In this document: positions 1 to 8,512 of the stretch, in pieces
Layout: each line of letters begins with the position of its first letter
Numbering within the stretch: position 1 is the stretch's first letter
Assembly: GCA_938017685.1 (NCBI GenBank)
Contig: CALIIL010000119.1
Coordinates: 1 to 55,044 of the forward strand
DNA length: 55,044 bases
DNA from: an uncultured Chitinophagaceae bacterium
GTDB taxonomy: Bacteria > Bacteroidota > Bacteroidia > Chitinophagales > Chitinophagaceae
Direction of reading: 5' to 3'
Translations under genes and position numbers: made by a program
Notes under the pieces: model-generated
The model's input: only the letters and a program-made list of their open reading frames with translations
Database searches by the model: none
What the model was told of the DNA's origin: nothing

Positions 1-9
1 AAAATATTA

Positions 10-702
10 TTATAGCCCGCTTATGCATACACCAATGGAATAAGGTTGTACACCTTCTGGTCCATTGCCTACACGAAATAATGAATTGATATGATAGGCG
101 CCGTACACTGAGAAGTTACCATAACCCATGCGTAAAGTACCAGCTGCACGATATGTTTCCAAGAAACGACGTGTGCTCACTTTTTCCCAAATAGGCTTGT
201 TGTTATATATTCTTTTTCCTTTGGTATGCGCATTAATTAATGCACCTACTTTTAATCCAATAGCCGCTTTAAAACCTTTGTTTCTATTTTGCTTATTGGT
301 AAAGTATCTTAACTCAAAAGGAACTTCGGCATAAGCCAATGCGTATTTAAATTTCTTGTAAGTATCTTCTTCTACATCTACAAATTGTATTTGCGTAAGC
401 GTATCATCAATAATTACTTTTTGATCTTGAAAAAACAAACCGCTTGTTCCAATACCTGCACCGGCGGCAAAACTGAAGTTAGAGTTCTTAATAGGAAAGT
501 CGTAGCAAAGATATACGTTGGCACTGCGGCTCAACCCTCCAATGTTTACACTGTCTGGCGTATTGGACCAGCCGTCATATCCTAATTGGAACATGAAGTA
601 ATCGCGCGATGGCTTGCTGTAAGGCGAAGTGCTCTTATTGCTTTGCGCCATAGACGTAAGGCTTATTGTACATAATAAAATAGCGAGTGCTCTTTTAAGC
701 AT
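10..702 (-). CDS. Secreted outer-membrane beta-barrel-like protein, unknown function
   Basis: A 230-aa protein with a clear Sec signal peptide (basic MLKR start, hydrophobic core, cleavage near SMAQ-S, about residue 20). The rest alternates aromatic and polar residues in short strands (for example YFMFQLGYDGW, FSFAAGAGIG, FELRYF, GYGNFSVYGAYH), as in PorT/OmpA-type beta-barrels of Bacteroidota, and it ends in a hydrophobic strand. I cannot assign a specific family. On the minus strand a TATATTTG -7 box (721-728) lies 18 nt before the ATG, so it probably has its own promoter. It is transcribed away from the kinase gene at 836. Complete at both ends. Barrel localisation is inferred from composition only. 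Confidence 0.7.
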   Translation of the reverse strand: MLKRALAILLCTISLTSMAQSNKSTSPYSKPSRDYFMFQLGYDGWSNTPDSVNIGGLSRSANVYLCYDFPIKNSNFSFAAGAGIGTSGLFFQDQKVIIDDTLTQIQFVDVEEDTYKKFKYALAYAEVPFELRYFTNKQNRNKGFKAAIGLKVGALINAHTKGKRIYNNKPIWEKVSTRRFLETYRAAGTLRMGYGNFSVYGAYHINSLFRVGNGPEGVQPYSIGVCISGL

Positions 703-720
703 AGAAGTATATTAAGTGAG

Positions 721-728
721 CAAATATA
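721..728 (-). promoter_or_regulatory. -7 promoter element (TATATTTG) of the outer-membrane protein gene
   Basis: On the minus strand the sequence reads TATATTTG, an exact match to the Bacteroidota -7 consensus TAnnTTTG, 18 nt upstream of the start codon at 702. I did not identify a convincing -33 element. Confidence 0.45.
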
Positions 729-819
729 GCCATAGGCATACTTAAAAGCACGTTAAATCCTCTTATACATTTTCGCTTCCGTTTATCCATTTTTTTGCCT
801 AATAGCATCTACTTCATTG

Positions 820-827
820 TATTTTTG
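820..827 (+). promoter_or_regulatory. -7 promoter element (TATTTTTG) of the LytS-type kinase gene
   Basis: TATTTTTG matches TAnnTTTG and ends only 8 nt before the TTG start codon at 836, which predicts a very short or absent 5' leader. Confidence 0.5.
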
Positions 828-835
828 GCAATACC

Positions 836-1882
836 TTGGATAAAACACAAAAATATTGGCTTGTACAATGCATAGGCTGGGGCCTATTCGCAGTGCTCAA
901 TATTTATATTTATTTCCTTTCCGAAGGCTTTCATCTGAATGTAGTGATATCCAATGTTTTACTAAGTGCTGGTGGTTTGGCCATAACGCATTACTATAGA
1001 GCCTATTTGATCAGTAACAGATGGTATGAACTGCCTACAACTGAGTTGATTTTTAGCGTATTGGTCAGTAATGTGTTACTGGCTTTTGCGATATGCATTT
1101 GGCAGTATTTATTGGTCAATGTTATTCATAATCATCTCGAGACCATGACCTCATTTAGCATGTTGTTCAAGCCATTTATTGCGGCTTACATTATTCTGCT
1201 TTCATGGAATTTGATTTATTTTACTTGGTCTTTTATAGAAAAAAATCGCTCACAAATGATTGATCGATTACAAATGCAAAATGATATGCAGGAGCTTGAA
1301 TTAAAAAGTATGCGCTCCAACCTGCAGCCTCATTTTATATTTAATTCTTTAAATAGTATTAGAGCTTTGGTCCATGAAGATCCTGATGCGGCGCGTGAGG
1401 CAGTTACAAAACTGTCTAAAATATTGCGCACATCCATTAGTACAAAAGAGAATAGTATTACACTTGATGAGGAATTGAAACTCGTAGAAAATTACCTTCA
1501 CTTAGAAAAAATACGTTTTGAAGAGCGGTTGCAATATGAACTGCAAATTGCTGTAAAAACACGAGACAGTTTAGTGCCGCCTATGCTTATTCAGAACATG
1601 GTAGAGAATGCCGTGAAGCATGGTATAAGTCTAAGAGAAGAAGGAGGTAAAATCACCATTAGTACAGCCGTAGAACCAGAGACAATTATCATTGCCATAA
1701 AAAACGAAGGAACGATTAATGAGGAGAATAAGCTCAAAGGCACTGGTTTTGGCATGTCGTCTTCTCAGAAAAGATTAGATCATTTATATCCTAACCGTTC
1801 CGAAATAACTATGCGAGAAGCCGATGGATTTGTAATTGTAGAAATAGCTATCCCAAATAATATAAAGCCGTATGAAAATTAG
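836..1882 (+). CDS. LytS/YehU-family sensor histidine kinase (His_kinase, PF06580 type)
   Basis: A 348-aa inner-membrane kinase. Four hydrophobic segments (about residues 10-30, 36-55, 70-98 and 110-133) precede a coiled linker and the His_kinase domain. That domain contains the family signature QPHFIFNSLN, with phospho-accepting H166, and an HATPase domain with the N-box PPMLIQNMVENAVKHG and a GTGFGM G-box. It starts with TTG; a -7 box ends 8 nt upstream. The stop overlaps the start of the LytTR regulator at 1872 by 11 nt, so the pair is translationally coupled and forms a classic Bacteroidota LytS/LytTR two-component system. The signal is unknown: the membrane segments have only short loops and no recognisable ligand domain. 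Confidence 0.9.
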   Translation: MDKTQKYWLVQCIGWGLFAVLNIYIYFLSEGFHLNVVISNVLLSAGGLAITHYYRAYLISNRWYELPTTELIFSVLVSNVLLAFAICIWQYLLVNVIHNHLETMTSFSMLFKPFIAAYIILLSWNLIYFTWSFIEKNRSQMIDRLQMQNDMQELELKSMRSNLQPHFIFNSLNSIRALVHEDPDAAREAVTKLSKILRTSISTKENSITLDEELKLVENYLHLEKIRFEERLQYELQIAVKTRDSLVPPMLIQNMVENAVKHGISLREEGGKITISTAVEPETIIIAIKNEGTINEENKLKGTGFGMSSSQKRLDHLYPNRSEITMREADGFVIVEIAIPNNIKPYEN

Positions 1883-2606
1883 AACCATAATAGTAGAAGA
1901 TGAAAGATTAGCGCGCAAAGAAATGCGTAGTTTGTTAAGTGCATTTCCTCAAATAGATATTGTAGGCGAAGCGACCAATGTAAGCGAAGGGATTACAAAG
2001 ATTGAAGAGTTAAAGCCAGACTTAATATTCTTGGATATAAATATGCCGGCTAATAAAACGGGCTTTGATTTATTAGAGGTCTTGGATCATACGCCCAAAG
2101 TTATTTTTACCACGGCCCATGATGAGTACGCTATAAAGGCGTTTGAGGTAAATGCCTTAGATTATTTATTAAAACCAATTGAGGAAGAACGCCTAAAAGA
2201 AGCCATAGAAAAATTAGAAATTGCCTTGCAATCCGAAAAAGGAACAGAGGCCAACGAAGAAGAGAAAAAATTAAAAGCCAACGACAAGGTATTTGTAAAA
2301 GATGGTGAGCGTTGTTGGTTTGTTAGAATTGGCGATGTGCGATTTTTTGAAACAGCAGGCAACTACAGCAAAGTTATTTTTGATAAGAACAGACCGCTTA
2401 TTCTAAAATCTTTAAATGCTTTAGAGGAACGCTTAGATGGCTCTCAATTCTTTCGTGCTAATCGTAAGCAAATTATTAATCTAGAATTTATAGATCAAAT
2501 ACACCCACATTTTAATGGCGGGCTAAAAGTGATGCTAAGCTGTGGCGAAGAGATTGAAATTTCAAGAAGACAAGCGAGTAAGTTTAAAGAAAAAATGGCC
2601 CTTTAA
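1872..2606 (+). CDS. LytTR-family response regulator
   Basis: A 244-aa transcription factor: an N-terminal receiver (about 1-120) with acidic pocket E9/D10, phospho-acceptor D55 in LIFLDINMP, and the conserved lysine in LLKPIEE; then a linker rich in Glu and Lys and a C-terminal LytTR DNA-binding domain (about 140-243, FFETAGNYSKV, FFRANRKQIINLEFI). It is the partner of the overlapping membrane kinase that precedes it. Target genes cannot be read from the sequence. The next gene downstream, a LysM protein, follows after a 78-nt gap and could be in the same transcript or have its own promoter. Confidence 0.92.
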   Translation: MKIRTIIVEDERLARKEMRSLLSAFPQIDIVGEATNVSEGITKIEELKPDLIFLDINMPANKTGFDLLEVLDHTPKVIFTTAHDEYAIKAFEVNALDYLLKPIEEERLKEAIEKLEIALQSEKGTEANEEEKKLKANDKVFVKDGERCWFVRIGDVRFFETAGNYSKVIFDKNRPLILKSLNALEERLDGSQFFRANRKQIINLEFIDQIHPHFNGGLKVMLSCGEEIEISRRQASKFKEKMAL

Positions 2607-2684
2607 GAAAGTCTCAACAACTACATAACAAATGCTAAATTATTTTTTTATATTATTGTTGTTCATTAAAACAAACTAAAAACT

Positions 2685-3170
2685 ATGGGACTATTTTCAT
2701 TTATTAAAGAAGCGGGTAAAAAAATCTTCAAAACAAAAGACGAAGAAGTAGCAGCTAATCCAACAATTAGCGACGAGCAAGTACGCGAGAACAAAAGACA
2801 AGCATTAAATAATCATGTAATATCTCAAGGGTTGAATGTAGAGAACTTTGATCTTCACTTCTTGGGCGACGGTAAAGTGAGCATTCATGGTGATGCAGCT
2901 ACAAAAGCTGATTTTGAAAAGGCAAGTTTAATTGCAGGTAACATTGCAGGCGTTAGTGAAGTCGATAATCAAATGACTATTGGTGCCGATGGTGGAGATA
3001 GCCAATTGCATACTGTAGAAAAAGGAGATACTCTTTGGGCAATTGCCACCAAGTATTATAACGATGGTAATAAATATCATGATATCGTAGCGGCTAATCA
3101 ACCAATGATTAAGGATGCGGATGAAATTTATCCAGGTCAAGTATTGCGTATTCCTGCATTGGAAGCATAG
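2685..3170 (+). CDS. BON-LysM domain protein (Kbp/YgaU-like)
   Basis: A 161-aa soluble protein without a signal peptide. A short amphipathic, lysine-rich N-terminus is followed by a BON domain (about residues 45-105, with VSIHGDAATKADFEKA and the typical GVSEVDNQM end) and a C-terminal LysM domain (about 108-158, HTVEKGDTLWAIATKYY, ending in YPGQVLRIP). This order and length match E. coli YgaU/Kbp, a cytoplasmic potassium-binding protein of 149 aa. In Bacteroidota it is usually annotated as peptidoglycan-binding protein LysM. A hairpin terminator follows at 3187. The Kbp role is inferred from architecture only. Confidence 0.85.
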   Translation: MGLFSFIKEAGKKIFKTKDEEVAANPTISDEQVRENKRQALNNHVISQGLNVENFDLHFLGDGKVSIHGDAATKADFEKASLIAGNIAGVSEVDNQMTIGADGGDSQLHTVEKGDTLWAIATKYYNDGNKYHDIVAANQPMIKDADEIYPGQVLRIPALEA

Positions 3171-3186
3171 ACCTTAAAACATATTG

Positions 3187-3216
3187 AAAAACCACTTGTC
3201 GTTTCAAGTGGTTTTT
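3187..3216 (+). terminator. Rho-independent terminator after the BON-LysM gene
   Basis: AAAACCACTTG, a 6-nt loop and CAAGTGGTTTT form a perfect stem followed by a T-tract, 16 nt after the stop codon of the BON-LysM gene. Confidence 0.85.
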
Positions 3217-3230
3217 TGTTTGCCCAAGTA

Positions 3231-3254
3231 TTAAAGTTGTATATACAACTTTAA
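3231..3254 (+). promoter_or_regulatory. Perfect 24-bp palindrome: probable MarR autoregulatory operator
   Basis: TTAAAGTTGTAT followed directly by its exact reverse complement ATACAACTTTAA, centred between 3242 and 3243. It covers the expected -33 region (TTG at 3237-3239) of the promoter whose -7 box is at 3260-3267. The core TTGTATATACAA is the kind of dyad that MarR-family dimers bind. Overlap with the promoter of the marR-like gene immediately downstream suggests negative autoregulation of the regulator and the membrane protein that follows it. Confidence 0.75.
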
Positions 3255-3259
3255 CTTAA

Positions 3260-3267
3260 TATCTTTG
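3260..3267 (+). promoter_or_regulatory. -7 promoter element (TATCTTTG) of the MarR operon
   Basis: Exact match to TAnnTTTG. A TTG lies 20 bp upstream inside the palindromic operator, giving a well-spaced -33/-7 pair. The TTG start codon of the regulator follows 4 nt after the box. Confidence 0.65.
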
Positions 3268-3271
3268 TTTT

Positions 3272-3694
3272 TTGAGATCTGATTTTCCCATATTAGATAG
3301 TTGTAATCCCATGCAATGCTATTCATCCAAGCTGATGAAAGCCAATCGATTAATGCAACAATTATTTAAAAAGCATTTAGGCCAATTTGGTATAACCATG
3401 AGCCAACTGAGCTTGCTTTTTTATATTTCAAAAAAGGAAGTTGTAACTCAACAAGAAATAGCCGATAACTTGTTCTTAGATAAATCTACCGTTACCCGCA
3501 ACTTGCAACGATTATTGAATGATAGATTTATGAAAAAGAATGCAGACCGAAAAATTGAAATTACGACCAAGGGTAAACGGCTCGCCGAAAAAGTAATCCC
3601 ACATTGGCAAATGGCGATGAAAGAAACGCAAGAGCGGCTGTCTCCAAAAGGAGAAAAAGCCATCAATCTTATTTTAGAAAAACTAACACAATAA
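3272..3694 (+). CDS. MarR-family transcriptional regulator
   Basis: A 140-aa winged-helix regulator. The recognition-helix region reads TQQEIADNLFLDKSTVTRNLQRLL, followed by a beta-wing (RKIEITTKGKRLAEKV), which is classic MarR. The start is TTG at 3272, directly after the -7 box; ATG at 3311 (residue 14) is the alternative, but other genes in this window also start 4-11 nt after their -7 boxes. The gene sits behind a perfect palindrome that overlaps its promoter, so autorepression is likely. A membrane-protein gene starts 2 nt after the stop and is surely co-transcribed. The ligand is unknown; cysteines near the N-terminus (C11, C16) could sense thiol-reactive compounds, but this is speculative. 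Confidence 0.88.
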   Translation: MRSDFPILDSCNPMQCYSSKLMKANRLMQQLFKKHLGQFGITMSQLSLLFYISKKEVVTQQEIADNLFLDKSTVTRNLQRLLNDRFMKKNADRKIEITTKGKRLAEKVIPHWQMAMKETQERLSPKGEKAINLILEKLTQ

Positions 3695-3696
3695 TT

Positions 3697-4380
3697 ATGA
3701 TAGAACAATTACCGCTTTATTTAAACCTAGCATTTATCCTAGTGACCTTAACCACCATTGGCATATTTTATGCAGCGACCAATAAGAATAAAATTGCCTT
3801 AGGTGTCGTTTTGTTTTGGCTTGTGTTGCAGGGAGTTTTAAGTTATGTAGGTTTTTATACTGTTGAGAATATTCATCCATTAAGAATGGTTTCTGCCTTT
3901 ATTCCTATGCTCTTACTTATTGTATTTGTTGTACTTTCTAAGCGCACGCGTTCATTTATTGATTCATTGGATTTAGGGATATTGACCATATTACATACTA
4001 TTCGCATCCCTGTGGAGCTTGTGCTGTATGGATTATTTGTTTATCAAACCATTCCTGAGATTATGACTTTTGAAGGCCGTAATTATGATATAATGGCGGG
4101 AGTTACAGCACCCATAATTTATTATGCTGCTTTTTATAAAAAGCAATTGAGTAAAGATTTATTACTAGCTTGGAATTTTATTTCGACTTTCCTTTTATTA
4201 AATATTATTGTCTACGCTGTTCTTTCGTTAGAGCTGCCTTTTCAGCAATTTGGTTTAGATCAGCCCAATAGAACCATTCGGTATTTTCCATTTATTTGGT
4301 TGCCTTCGATTGTTGTTCCCATCGTTCTATTTGCTCACTTGGTAACTATTAAGCGATTGATTAAAAAAGAAGAAGCGTAA
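3697..4380 (+). CDS. Multi-pass membrane protein co-transcribed with MarR
   Basis: A 227-aa integral membrane protein with about seven hydrophobic helices (near 8-28, 33-55, 65-85, 98-120, 130-147, 158-178 and 200-222) and a basic C-terminal tail. I do not recognise a characterised family. The start ATG at 3697, 2 nt after the MarR stop, is preferred over an in-frame ATG inside the marR gene at 3604, because the longer version would add a polar peptide read from marR sequence ahead of the first membrane helix. The operon position behind a probably autoregulated MarR repressor suggests its level responds to the same ligand. No transport motif is visible. Confidence 0.75.
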   Translation: MIEQLPLYLNLAFILVTLTTIGIFYAATNKNKIALGVVLFWLVLQGVLSYVGFYTVENIHPLRMVSAFIPMLLLIVFVVLSKRTRSFIDSLDLGILTILHTIRIPVELVLYGLFVYQTIPEIMTFEGRNYDIMAGVTAPIIYYAAFYKKQLSKDLLLAWNFISTFLLLNIIVYAVLSLELPFQQFGLDQPNRTIRYFPFIWLPSIVVPIVLFAHLVTIKRLIKKEEA

Positions 4381-4432
4381 AATTAATATTGACTAGTGCT
4401 TTCTTTGGCGAATAAAGTATAATTTAGCCATC

Positions 4433-4927
4433 ATGAAACGCTTACTAATGGTTCGGCATGCCAAATCTGATTGGAGTGATTTAAGCTTGAAAGATTTTGA
4501 TAGACCGTTAAATAAAAGAGGAAAAGAAAACGCTCCTCTTATGGGTAAGCGATTACGTAATAGACATTATTATGTAGACTTGATGTTGTCTAGCTCAAGC
4601 AAAAGAACAAAAGGAACTAGTAAGCGAATAGCTAAAGAAATAAATTACGAGGAGAAAAAAATCGTATGGCTAGAAGAATTGTATCACGCCAATACGAATA
4701 AAATTAAACAAGTTATTTATGGTATAAATGACAAGCATGATAGTGTGATGGTGGTATGTCATAATACAGGCATTACGGATTTTGTCAATTCTTTTTGCGG
4801 CTACATTACAGACAACTTGCCTACATGCGGTATGGTTGCTTTTCAGTTCGATACGGACAGTTGGAACAAGATTGATACAGCGGCGTGTAAACTTATCTTC
4901 TTCGACTATCCTAGATCTAGAGAATAA
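4433..4927 (+). CDS. sixA: SixA-type phosphohistidine phosphatase
   Basis: A 164-aa member of the histidine phosphatase superfamily. The catalytic RHG-type motif is near the N-terminus (LLMVRHAKSDWSD, R8-H9). The second catalytic histidine is H110 in VMVVCHNTGITDF. SSSKRTKGTSKRIA matches the substrate-phosphate-binding arginine region. Short length and the RHAKSDW signature fit SixA, which removes phosphate from phosphohistidine on Hpt or phosphotransfer proteins. The window also carries a receiver-Hpt protein about 45 kb away, but nothing here links the two. Converges with the glycosyltransferase at 4943. Confidence 0.87.
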   Translation: MKRLLMVRHAKSDWSDLSLKDFDRPLNKRGKENAPLMGKRLRNRHYYVDLMLSSSSKRTKGTSKRIAKEINYEEKKIVWLEELYHANTNKIKQVIYGINDKHDSVMVVCHNTGITDFVNSFCGYITDNLPTCGMVAFQFDTDSWNKIDTAACKLIFFDYPRSRE

Positions 4928-4942
4928 CTCTCTTGTCACTAT

Positions 4943-5695
4943 TTATAAATTCTCTAAATAATAATACTTCTTGTATACATACTTGGCTTGTTCAAAAGCG
5001 AGCTGAAAACCAGCAAGGCCATCTATAAATCCTAAGAGGAAAATATAATTTTTAATAAAGTAAAAAGTGCTGTTCAACCACTTCTTGGAGGTGCTTACTT
5101 TTTTATTCTTTTTATGCATTTCTTGTGCGCTTAGTTGAGCGTACTTATCTAAGCGTGCGCGCATGTCTTGTAGGTTCTTATAAGAGTAATGTCGGAGTGT
5201 ACCATTTAGCTGGCCGTAGCCATAATCACTATTTTTATCTATAGCTTCCAAGTCTTCATGTACAATATTGTTGTTCCATTGTACATGTTTTTTATTGTAT
5301 AGTCTCAAGCGTTGTTCGTTGCGCACAGCTCCTAATATTAATTCTTTCCCGCGGAGAATAAGGCTGCGTTTGATCCAATAGCCAATAACGGTTTGATCTT
5401 TTTTAAATGCGTCAATAATGGAACCGGCTAGTTGTGTACTTACTTCCTCATCGGCATCGAGGCTTAGGATCCAATCGTTTTTGGCTCTGAGTGTGCCATT
5501 ATTTTTTGTAGTGCCATAACCTTGCCAATCAACTTCAATTACACGGGCGCCTAAACCTTCGGCTATTTTCTTTGTATTATCTGTGCTGTAACTATCTAGT
5601 ACCACTATCTCGGCATGGAGTGCTTGGCACGATTTAATGCATCTTGCAATATTCTCTTCCTCGTTTTTGGTAATAATGACTACAGAAATATTCAC
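4943..5695 (-). CDS. Family 2 glycosyltransferase (WaaE/KdtX-like)
   Basis: A 250-aa GT-A glycosyltransferase. The N-terminus ISVVIITKNEEENIARC and the nucleotide-sugar/metal-binding SLDADEEV (D80-A-D82) are family 2 hallmarks. The C-terminal half has WNNNIVHEDLE, a conserved feature of the WaaE/KdtX (LPS core) subgroup, and a hydrophobic stretch near 215-235 that could be membrane-associated. It begins with GTG at 5695; a TACTTTTA sequence lies just upstream on the minus strand. Probable role: adding a hexose to lipooligosaccharide core or a similar surface glycan. It stands alone rather than in a polysaccharide cluster, so the acceptor cannot be read from context. Confidence 0.85.
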   Translation of the reverse strand: MNISVVIITKNEEENIARCIKSCQALHAEIVVLDSYSTDNTKKIAEGLGARVIEVDWQGYGTTKNNGTLRAKNDWILSLDADEEVSTQLAGSIIDAFKKDQTVIGYWIKRSLILRGKELILGAVRNEQRLRLYNKKHVQWNNNIVHEDLEAIDKNSDYGYGQLNGTLRHYSYKNLQDMRARLDKYAQLSAQEMHKKNKKVSTSKKWLNSTFYFIKNYIFLLGFIDGLAGFQLAFEQAKYVYKKYYYLENL

Positions 5696-5770
5696 TGAGG
5701 TAAAAGTAAAATTTATTTAAAGCTAAATTGTACTTTTAAGTCTTATACTTCCAAACAATAAATTTTAATT

Positions 5771-7702
5771 ATGAAAAAATATTTTCTATTTCTTTTAGTC
5801 ATTTCATTTTCCATTAATACTCAAGCACAGAAAGTGTGCACGCCAGACTTTCTTTGGAGCCTTGGTCACGTAAGTGGTCATAGTATTAGTGATGATGGTA
5901 AGACCGTGTATTACTCAGTAAGCTATACGGATGTAAATACTGAGAAGCGTACAAGAAAGTATTACGCCATTCCACTTTTTGGTGGAGAGGCGCGCGAGAT
6001 AGCTTCTTTGCCAAAACAACAGGATATTAAAACGGTAGATAAAGCTTCTTATGTAGTTCCTTCTCCAAATGGTGAAAAGGCGATTGTTGTGCGCTCGGTA
6101 AAGCTGGATAAAAACTTGGGCAGTGACCTATATCCAGGCATGAAAAATTCGGAGGTATATATCTATGACCAATTAAATTATAGACATTGGGATACCTGGG
6201 AAGATGGGAAGTTTGACCACATATTTATTGCCGATTTAGTAGCCGGAACGGCCGTTGCTGAAAAAGATATAATGGAAGCACAGCCGTATGACTGTCCTAC
6301 AAAACCTTTTGGTGGTTCTGAAGATTTTAGCTTTACGCCAGACAGTAAACAAATTGTATATGTAACCAAAAAGAAGAGCGGCGTAAATTATGCCGAGAGC
6401 ACGAACACAGATATTTTCCTTTATGATATTGCAAGCCAGCGTACAACGAACCTCACAGCGAGCAATGTAGGTTATGATATGAGCCCAACCTTTAGTAACG
6501 ATGGTAATTATATGGCTTATACTCAAATGCAGCGCGATGGTTACGAGAGTGATAAGAACGATTTAATCTTAATGGATTGGAATACGAAGCGCACAACAAA
6601 CTTGACAGCTTATTGGGATGAAGCGGTAAGTTCATATTACTGGGGCGAAGATGGTGAGACAATATTTTTTACAGCTGCTTGGGAAGGAACAAAGCAACTG
6701 TTTAAACTAAATATTAATCGCAAAAAAAGTATTGAGCAGGTAACGAGTGGACAGTTTGATATCCGAGGAATCGTTGGCCAAACCGGTAATCAATTAGTTG
6801 TACATCGTGGAGATATGAACCAAGCTACAGAGCTCTATACGGTTAATATATTGTCTGGTCAAATGCGCCAATTGAGTCATGTAAATGATGCAGCTTACAA
6901 ATCAATAGCCATGCCTAAAGTCGAAGGACGAATTACTACGACGGAGGCTGGTGATAAATTGTTTTCTTGGGTAATCTACCCTCCTAATTTTAATCCTAAT
7001 AAGAAGTATCCTACTTTATTATATTGCCAAGGTGGTCCTCAAGGTGCATTGTCTCAGTTCTATTCGTTTCGTTGGAACTTTCAATTAATGGCTAGTCAGG
7101 GGTATATTGTTATTGCTCCGAATAGAACGGGTATGCCAGGATTTGGTACAAAATGGAATGAACAGATTAGCGGCGATTGGGGCGGCTTAGCCATGGATCA
7201 TTACCTAGCGGCAATTGATGATATTGCTCAGGAACAATATGTAGATAATAGACGCTTAGGTGCTGTTGGTGCGAGTTATGGTGGGTACTCAGTATTTATG
7301 CTGGCTGGTATACATGAAGGGCGTTTCAAAACGTTTATCTCGCATTGTGGCTTGTTTGATTTGCCAAGTTGGTATGGAACTACGGAGGAGTTGTTTTTTG
7401 CTAACTGGGATATTGGTGGTCCATATTGGGATGAAAATAATCGCGTAGCACAAAAGAGTTACCAAAACTTTAGCCCATCGAATTATGTAGATAATTGGGA
7501 TACGCCCATACTTATATTTCAAGGAGGAAAAGATTATCGTGTGCCAATAGGACAAGGCTTACAAGCTTATCAAGCCGCACAGATTAAGCGTATTAAAAGC
7601 CGCTTAGTGTTCTTGCCAAATGAAAACCATTGGGTGCTAAGTGCTCAAAATGCGATGGTGTGGCAAAAAGAATTCTATCGTTGGTTGAAGGAGACCTTGT
7701 AG
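5771..7702 (+). CDS. Secreted S9-family prolyl oligopeptidase-type peptidase
   Basis: A 643-aa exported serine peptidase. A Sec signal peptide (cleavage after TQAQ, about residue 20) is followed by a beta-propeller region (about 30-380) with TolB/WD40-like repeats such as SPTFSNDGNYMAY and LILMDWNTKRTTNLTA, then an alpha/beta-hydrolase domain. The triad is visible: S502 in GASYGGYS, D588 in QGGKDYRVP and H620 in NENHW. This is the dipeptidyl-peptidase/acylaminoacyl-peptidase type common in Bacteroidota periplasm, cleaving short peptides. The propeller limits substrate size. Stand-alone gene, 5 nt from the convergent neighbour at 7708. Confidence 0.92.
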   Translation: MKKYFLFLLVISFSINTQAQKVCTPDFLWSLGHVSGHSISDDGKTVYYSVSYTDVNTEKRTRKYYAIPLFGGEAREIASLPKQQDIKTVDKASYVVPSPNGEKAIVVRSVKLDKNLGSDLYPGMKNSEVYIYDQLNYRHWDTWEDGKFDHIFIADLVAGTAVAEKDIMEAQPYDCPTKPFGGSEDFSFTPDSKQIVYVTKKKSGVNYAESTNTDIFLYDIASQRTTNLTASNVGYDMSPTFSNDGNYMAYTQMQRDGYESDKNDLILMDWNTKRTTNLTAYWDEAVSSYYWGEDGETIFFTAAWEGTKQLFKLNINRKKSIEQVTSGQFDIRGIVGQTGNQLVVHRGDMNQATELYTVNILSGQMRQLSHVNDAAYKSIAMPKVEGRITTTEAGDKLFSWVIYPPNFNPNKKYPTLLYCQGGPQGALSQFYSFRWNFQLMASQGYIVIAPNRTGMPGFGTKWNEQISGDWGGLAMDHYLAAIDDIAQEQYVDNRRLGAVGASYGGYSVFMLAGIHEGRFKTFISHCGLFDLPSWYGTTEELFFANWDIGGPYWDENNRVAQKSYQNFSPSNYVDNWDTPILIFQGGKDYRVPIGQGLQAYQAAQIKRIKSRLVFLPNENHWVLSAQNAMVWQKEFYRWLKETL

Positions 7703-7707
7703 TTCGA

Positions 7708-8412
7708 TTATTCTGTTATTCTAAGTTCATAAGCTGGTACTTGTATTTGCTTTTCTTGATTGCCAATCATAATTGATAGTAGCTCAATAAGAATAATATC
7801 TCCTGTGTTAGGTTTAAATTTTTCTAAAGTGTAGGGCTCTGCAAATTCTCGATTTGAAACAATTGAGCAGGGTTTATTTCCAAAAGGGATAAGAAATATA
7901 GCTCCTTCTCCTCGCTTCGGTAAATATAGAAATTGAGCACATTTCACAATGGCATTAATTTTTATGTTATCATAGAACACCTCAAACTTAATGTCATTAT
8001 TTCTAAAGTATTCCTTTGAAAGTTCATTTCTTCTAGGATGGAGGGCTGATTTTTTATATCTTTTCGCGCCTATAATTTTACAACTATATACCTTTTTGGG
8101 AATGAATCTAAAATTTAGTTCTTCTGTTTTAAGTACCTTGTTTTCCAAATAAGTAATGGTAAATTTCATTTTTCCTTTGCTAACTAAAACGGGCATTTTA
8201 TACTTAAAACTTGTATTGTTTTCTGCATAAACATTTCCAACACTTGCTTTCACTTCCTGTAACTTAATGTTATCTGAAACGGTAAAGGAATGCTCATAAT
8301 TTGAAAATAGTATATTGCTATCGCTTGCATTCTCTTTTTGTTGATTTAATATTAATTGAGCATTTGAAGTTATACTTATAAGGGATAATGTGATAAAGAG
8401 AATTTGTCGCAT
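7708..8412 (-). CDS. Exported protein resembling the GldM C-terminal domains
   Basis: A 234-aa protein with a signal peptide (cleavage after SNAQ, residue 19). The mature part reads like the last two domains of GldM, the gliding/T9SS motor shaft: a first Ig-like unit with VSDNIKLQEVKASVGNVYAENN and KGKMKFTITYLENKVLKTEELNFRFIPKK, then a second ending in KPNTGDIILIELLSIMIGN...QVPAYELRITE. There is no transmembrane anchor or helical GldM N-terminus and no gldKLN neighbours, so this is an orphan periplasmic GldM-C-like protein, not GldM. A TAACTTTA sequence precedes the ATG on the minus strand. The relationship is recognised by pattern and needs profile confirmation. Confidence 0.55.
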   Translation of the reverse strand: MRQILFITLSLISITSNAQLILNQQKENASDSNILFSNYEHSFTVSDNIKLQEVKASVGNVYAENNTSFKYKMPVLVSKGKMKFTITYLENKVLKTEELNFRFIPKKVYSCKIIGAKRYKKSALHPRRNELSKEYFRNNDIKFEVFYDNIKINAIVKCAQFLYLPKRGEGAIFLIPFGNKPCSIVSNREFAEPYTLEKFKPNTGDIILIELLSIMIGNQEKQIQVPAYELRITE

Positions 8413-8512
8413 GCTAGGATAAAGTTACTTCTTATTATTAAACGATAACATGTCACTTATTATTGAATCTTTTTTAAGACAATAATATGAAACATGACTT
8501 CGCAGAGATATG

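Noticed and set aside
4433-4927. SixA as the dedicated phosphatase of the H-NOX relay
   Set aside because: Both are in the window and SixA acts on Hpt-type phosphohistidine, but they are about 45 kb apart with no shared control visible.
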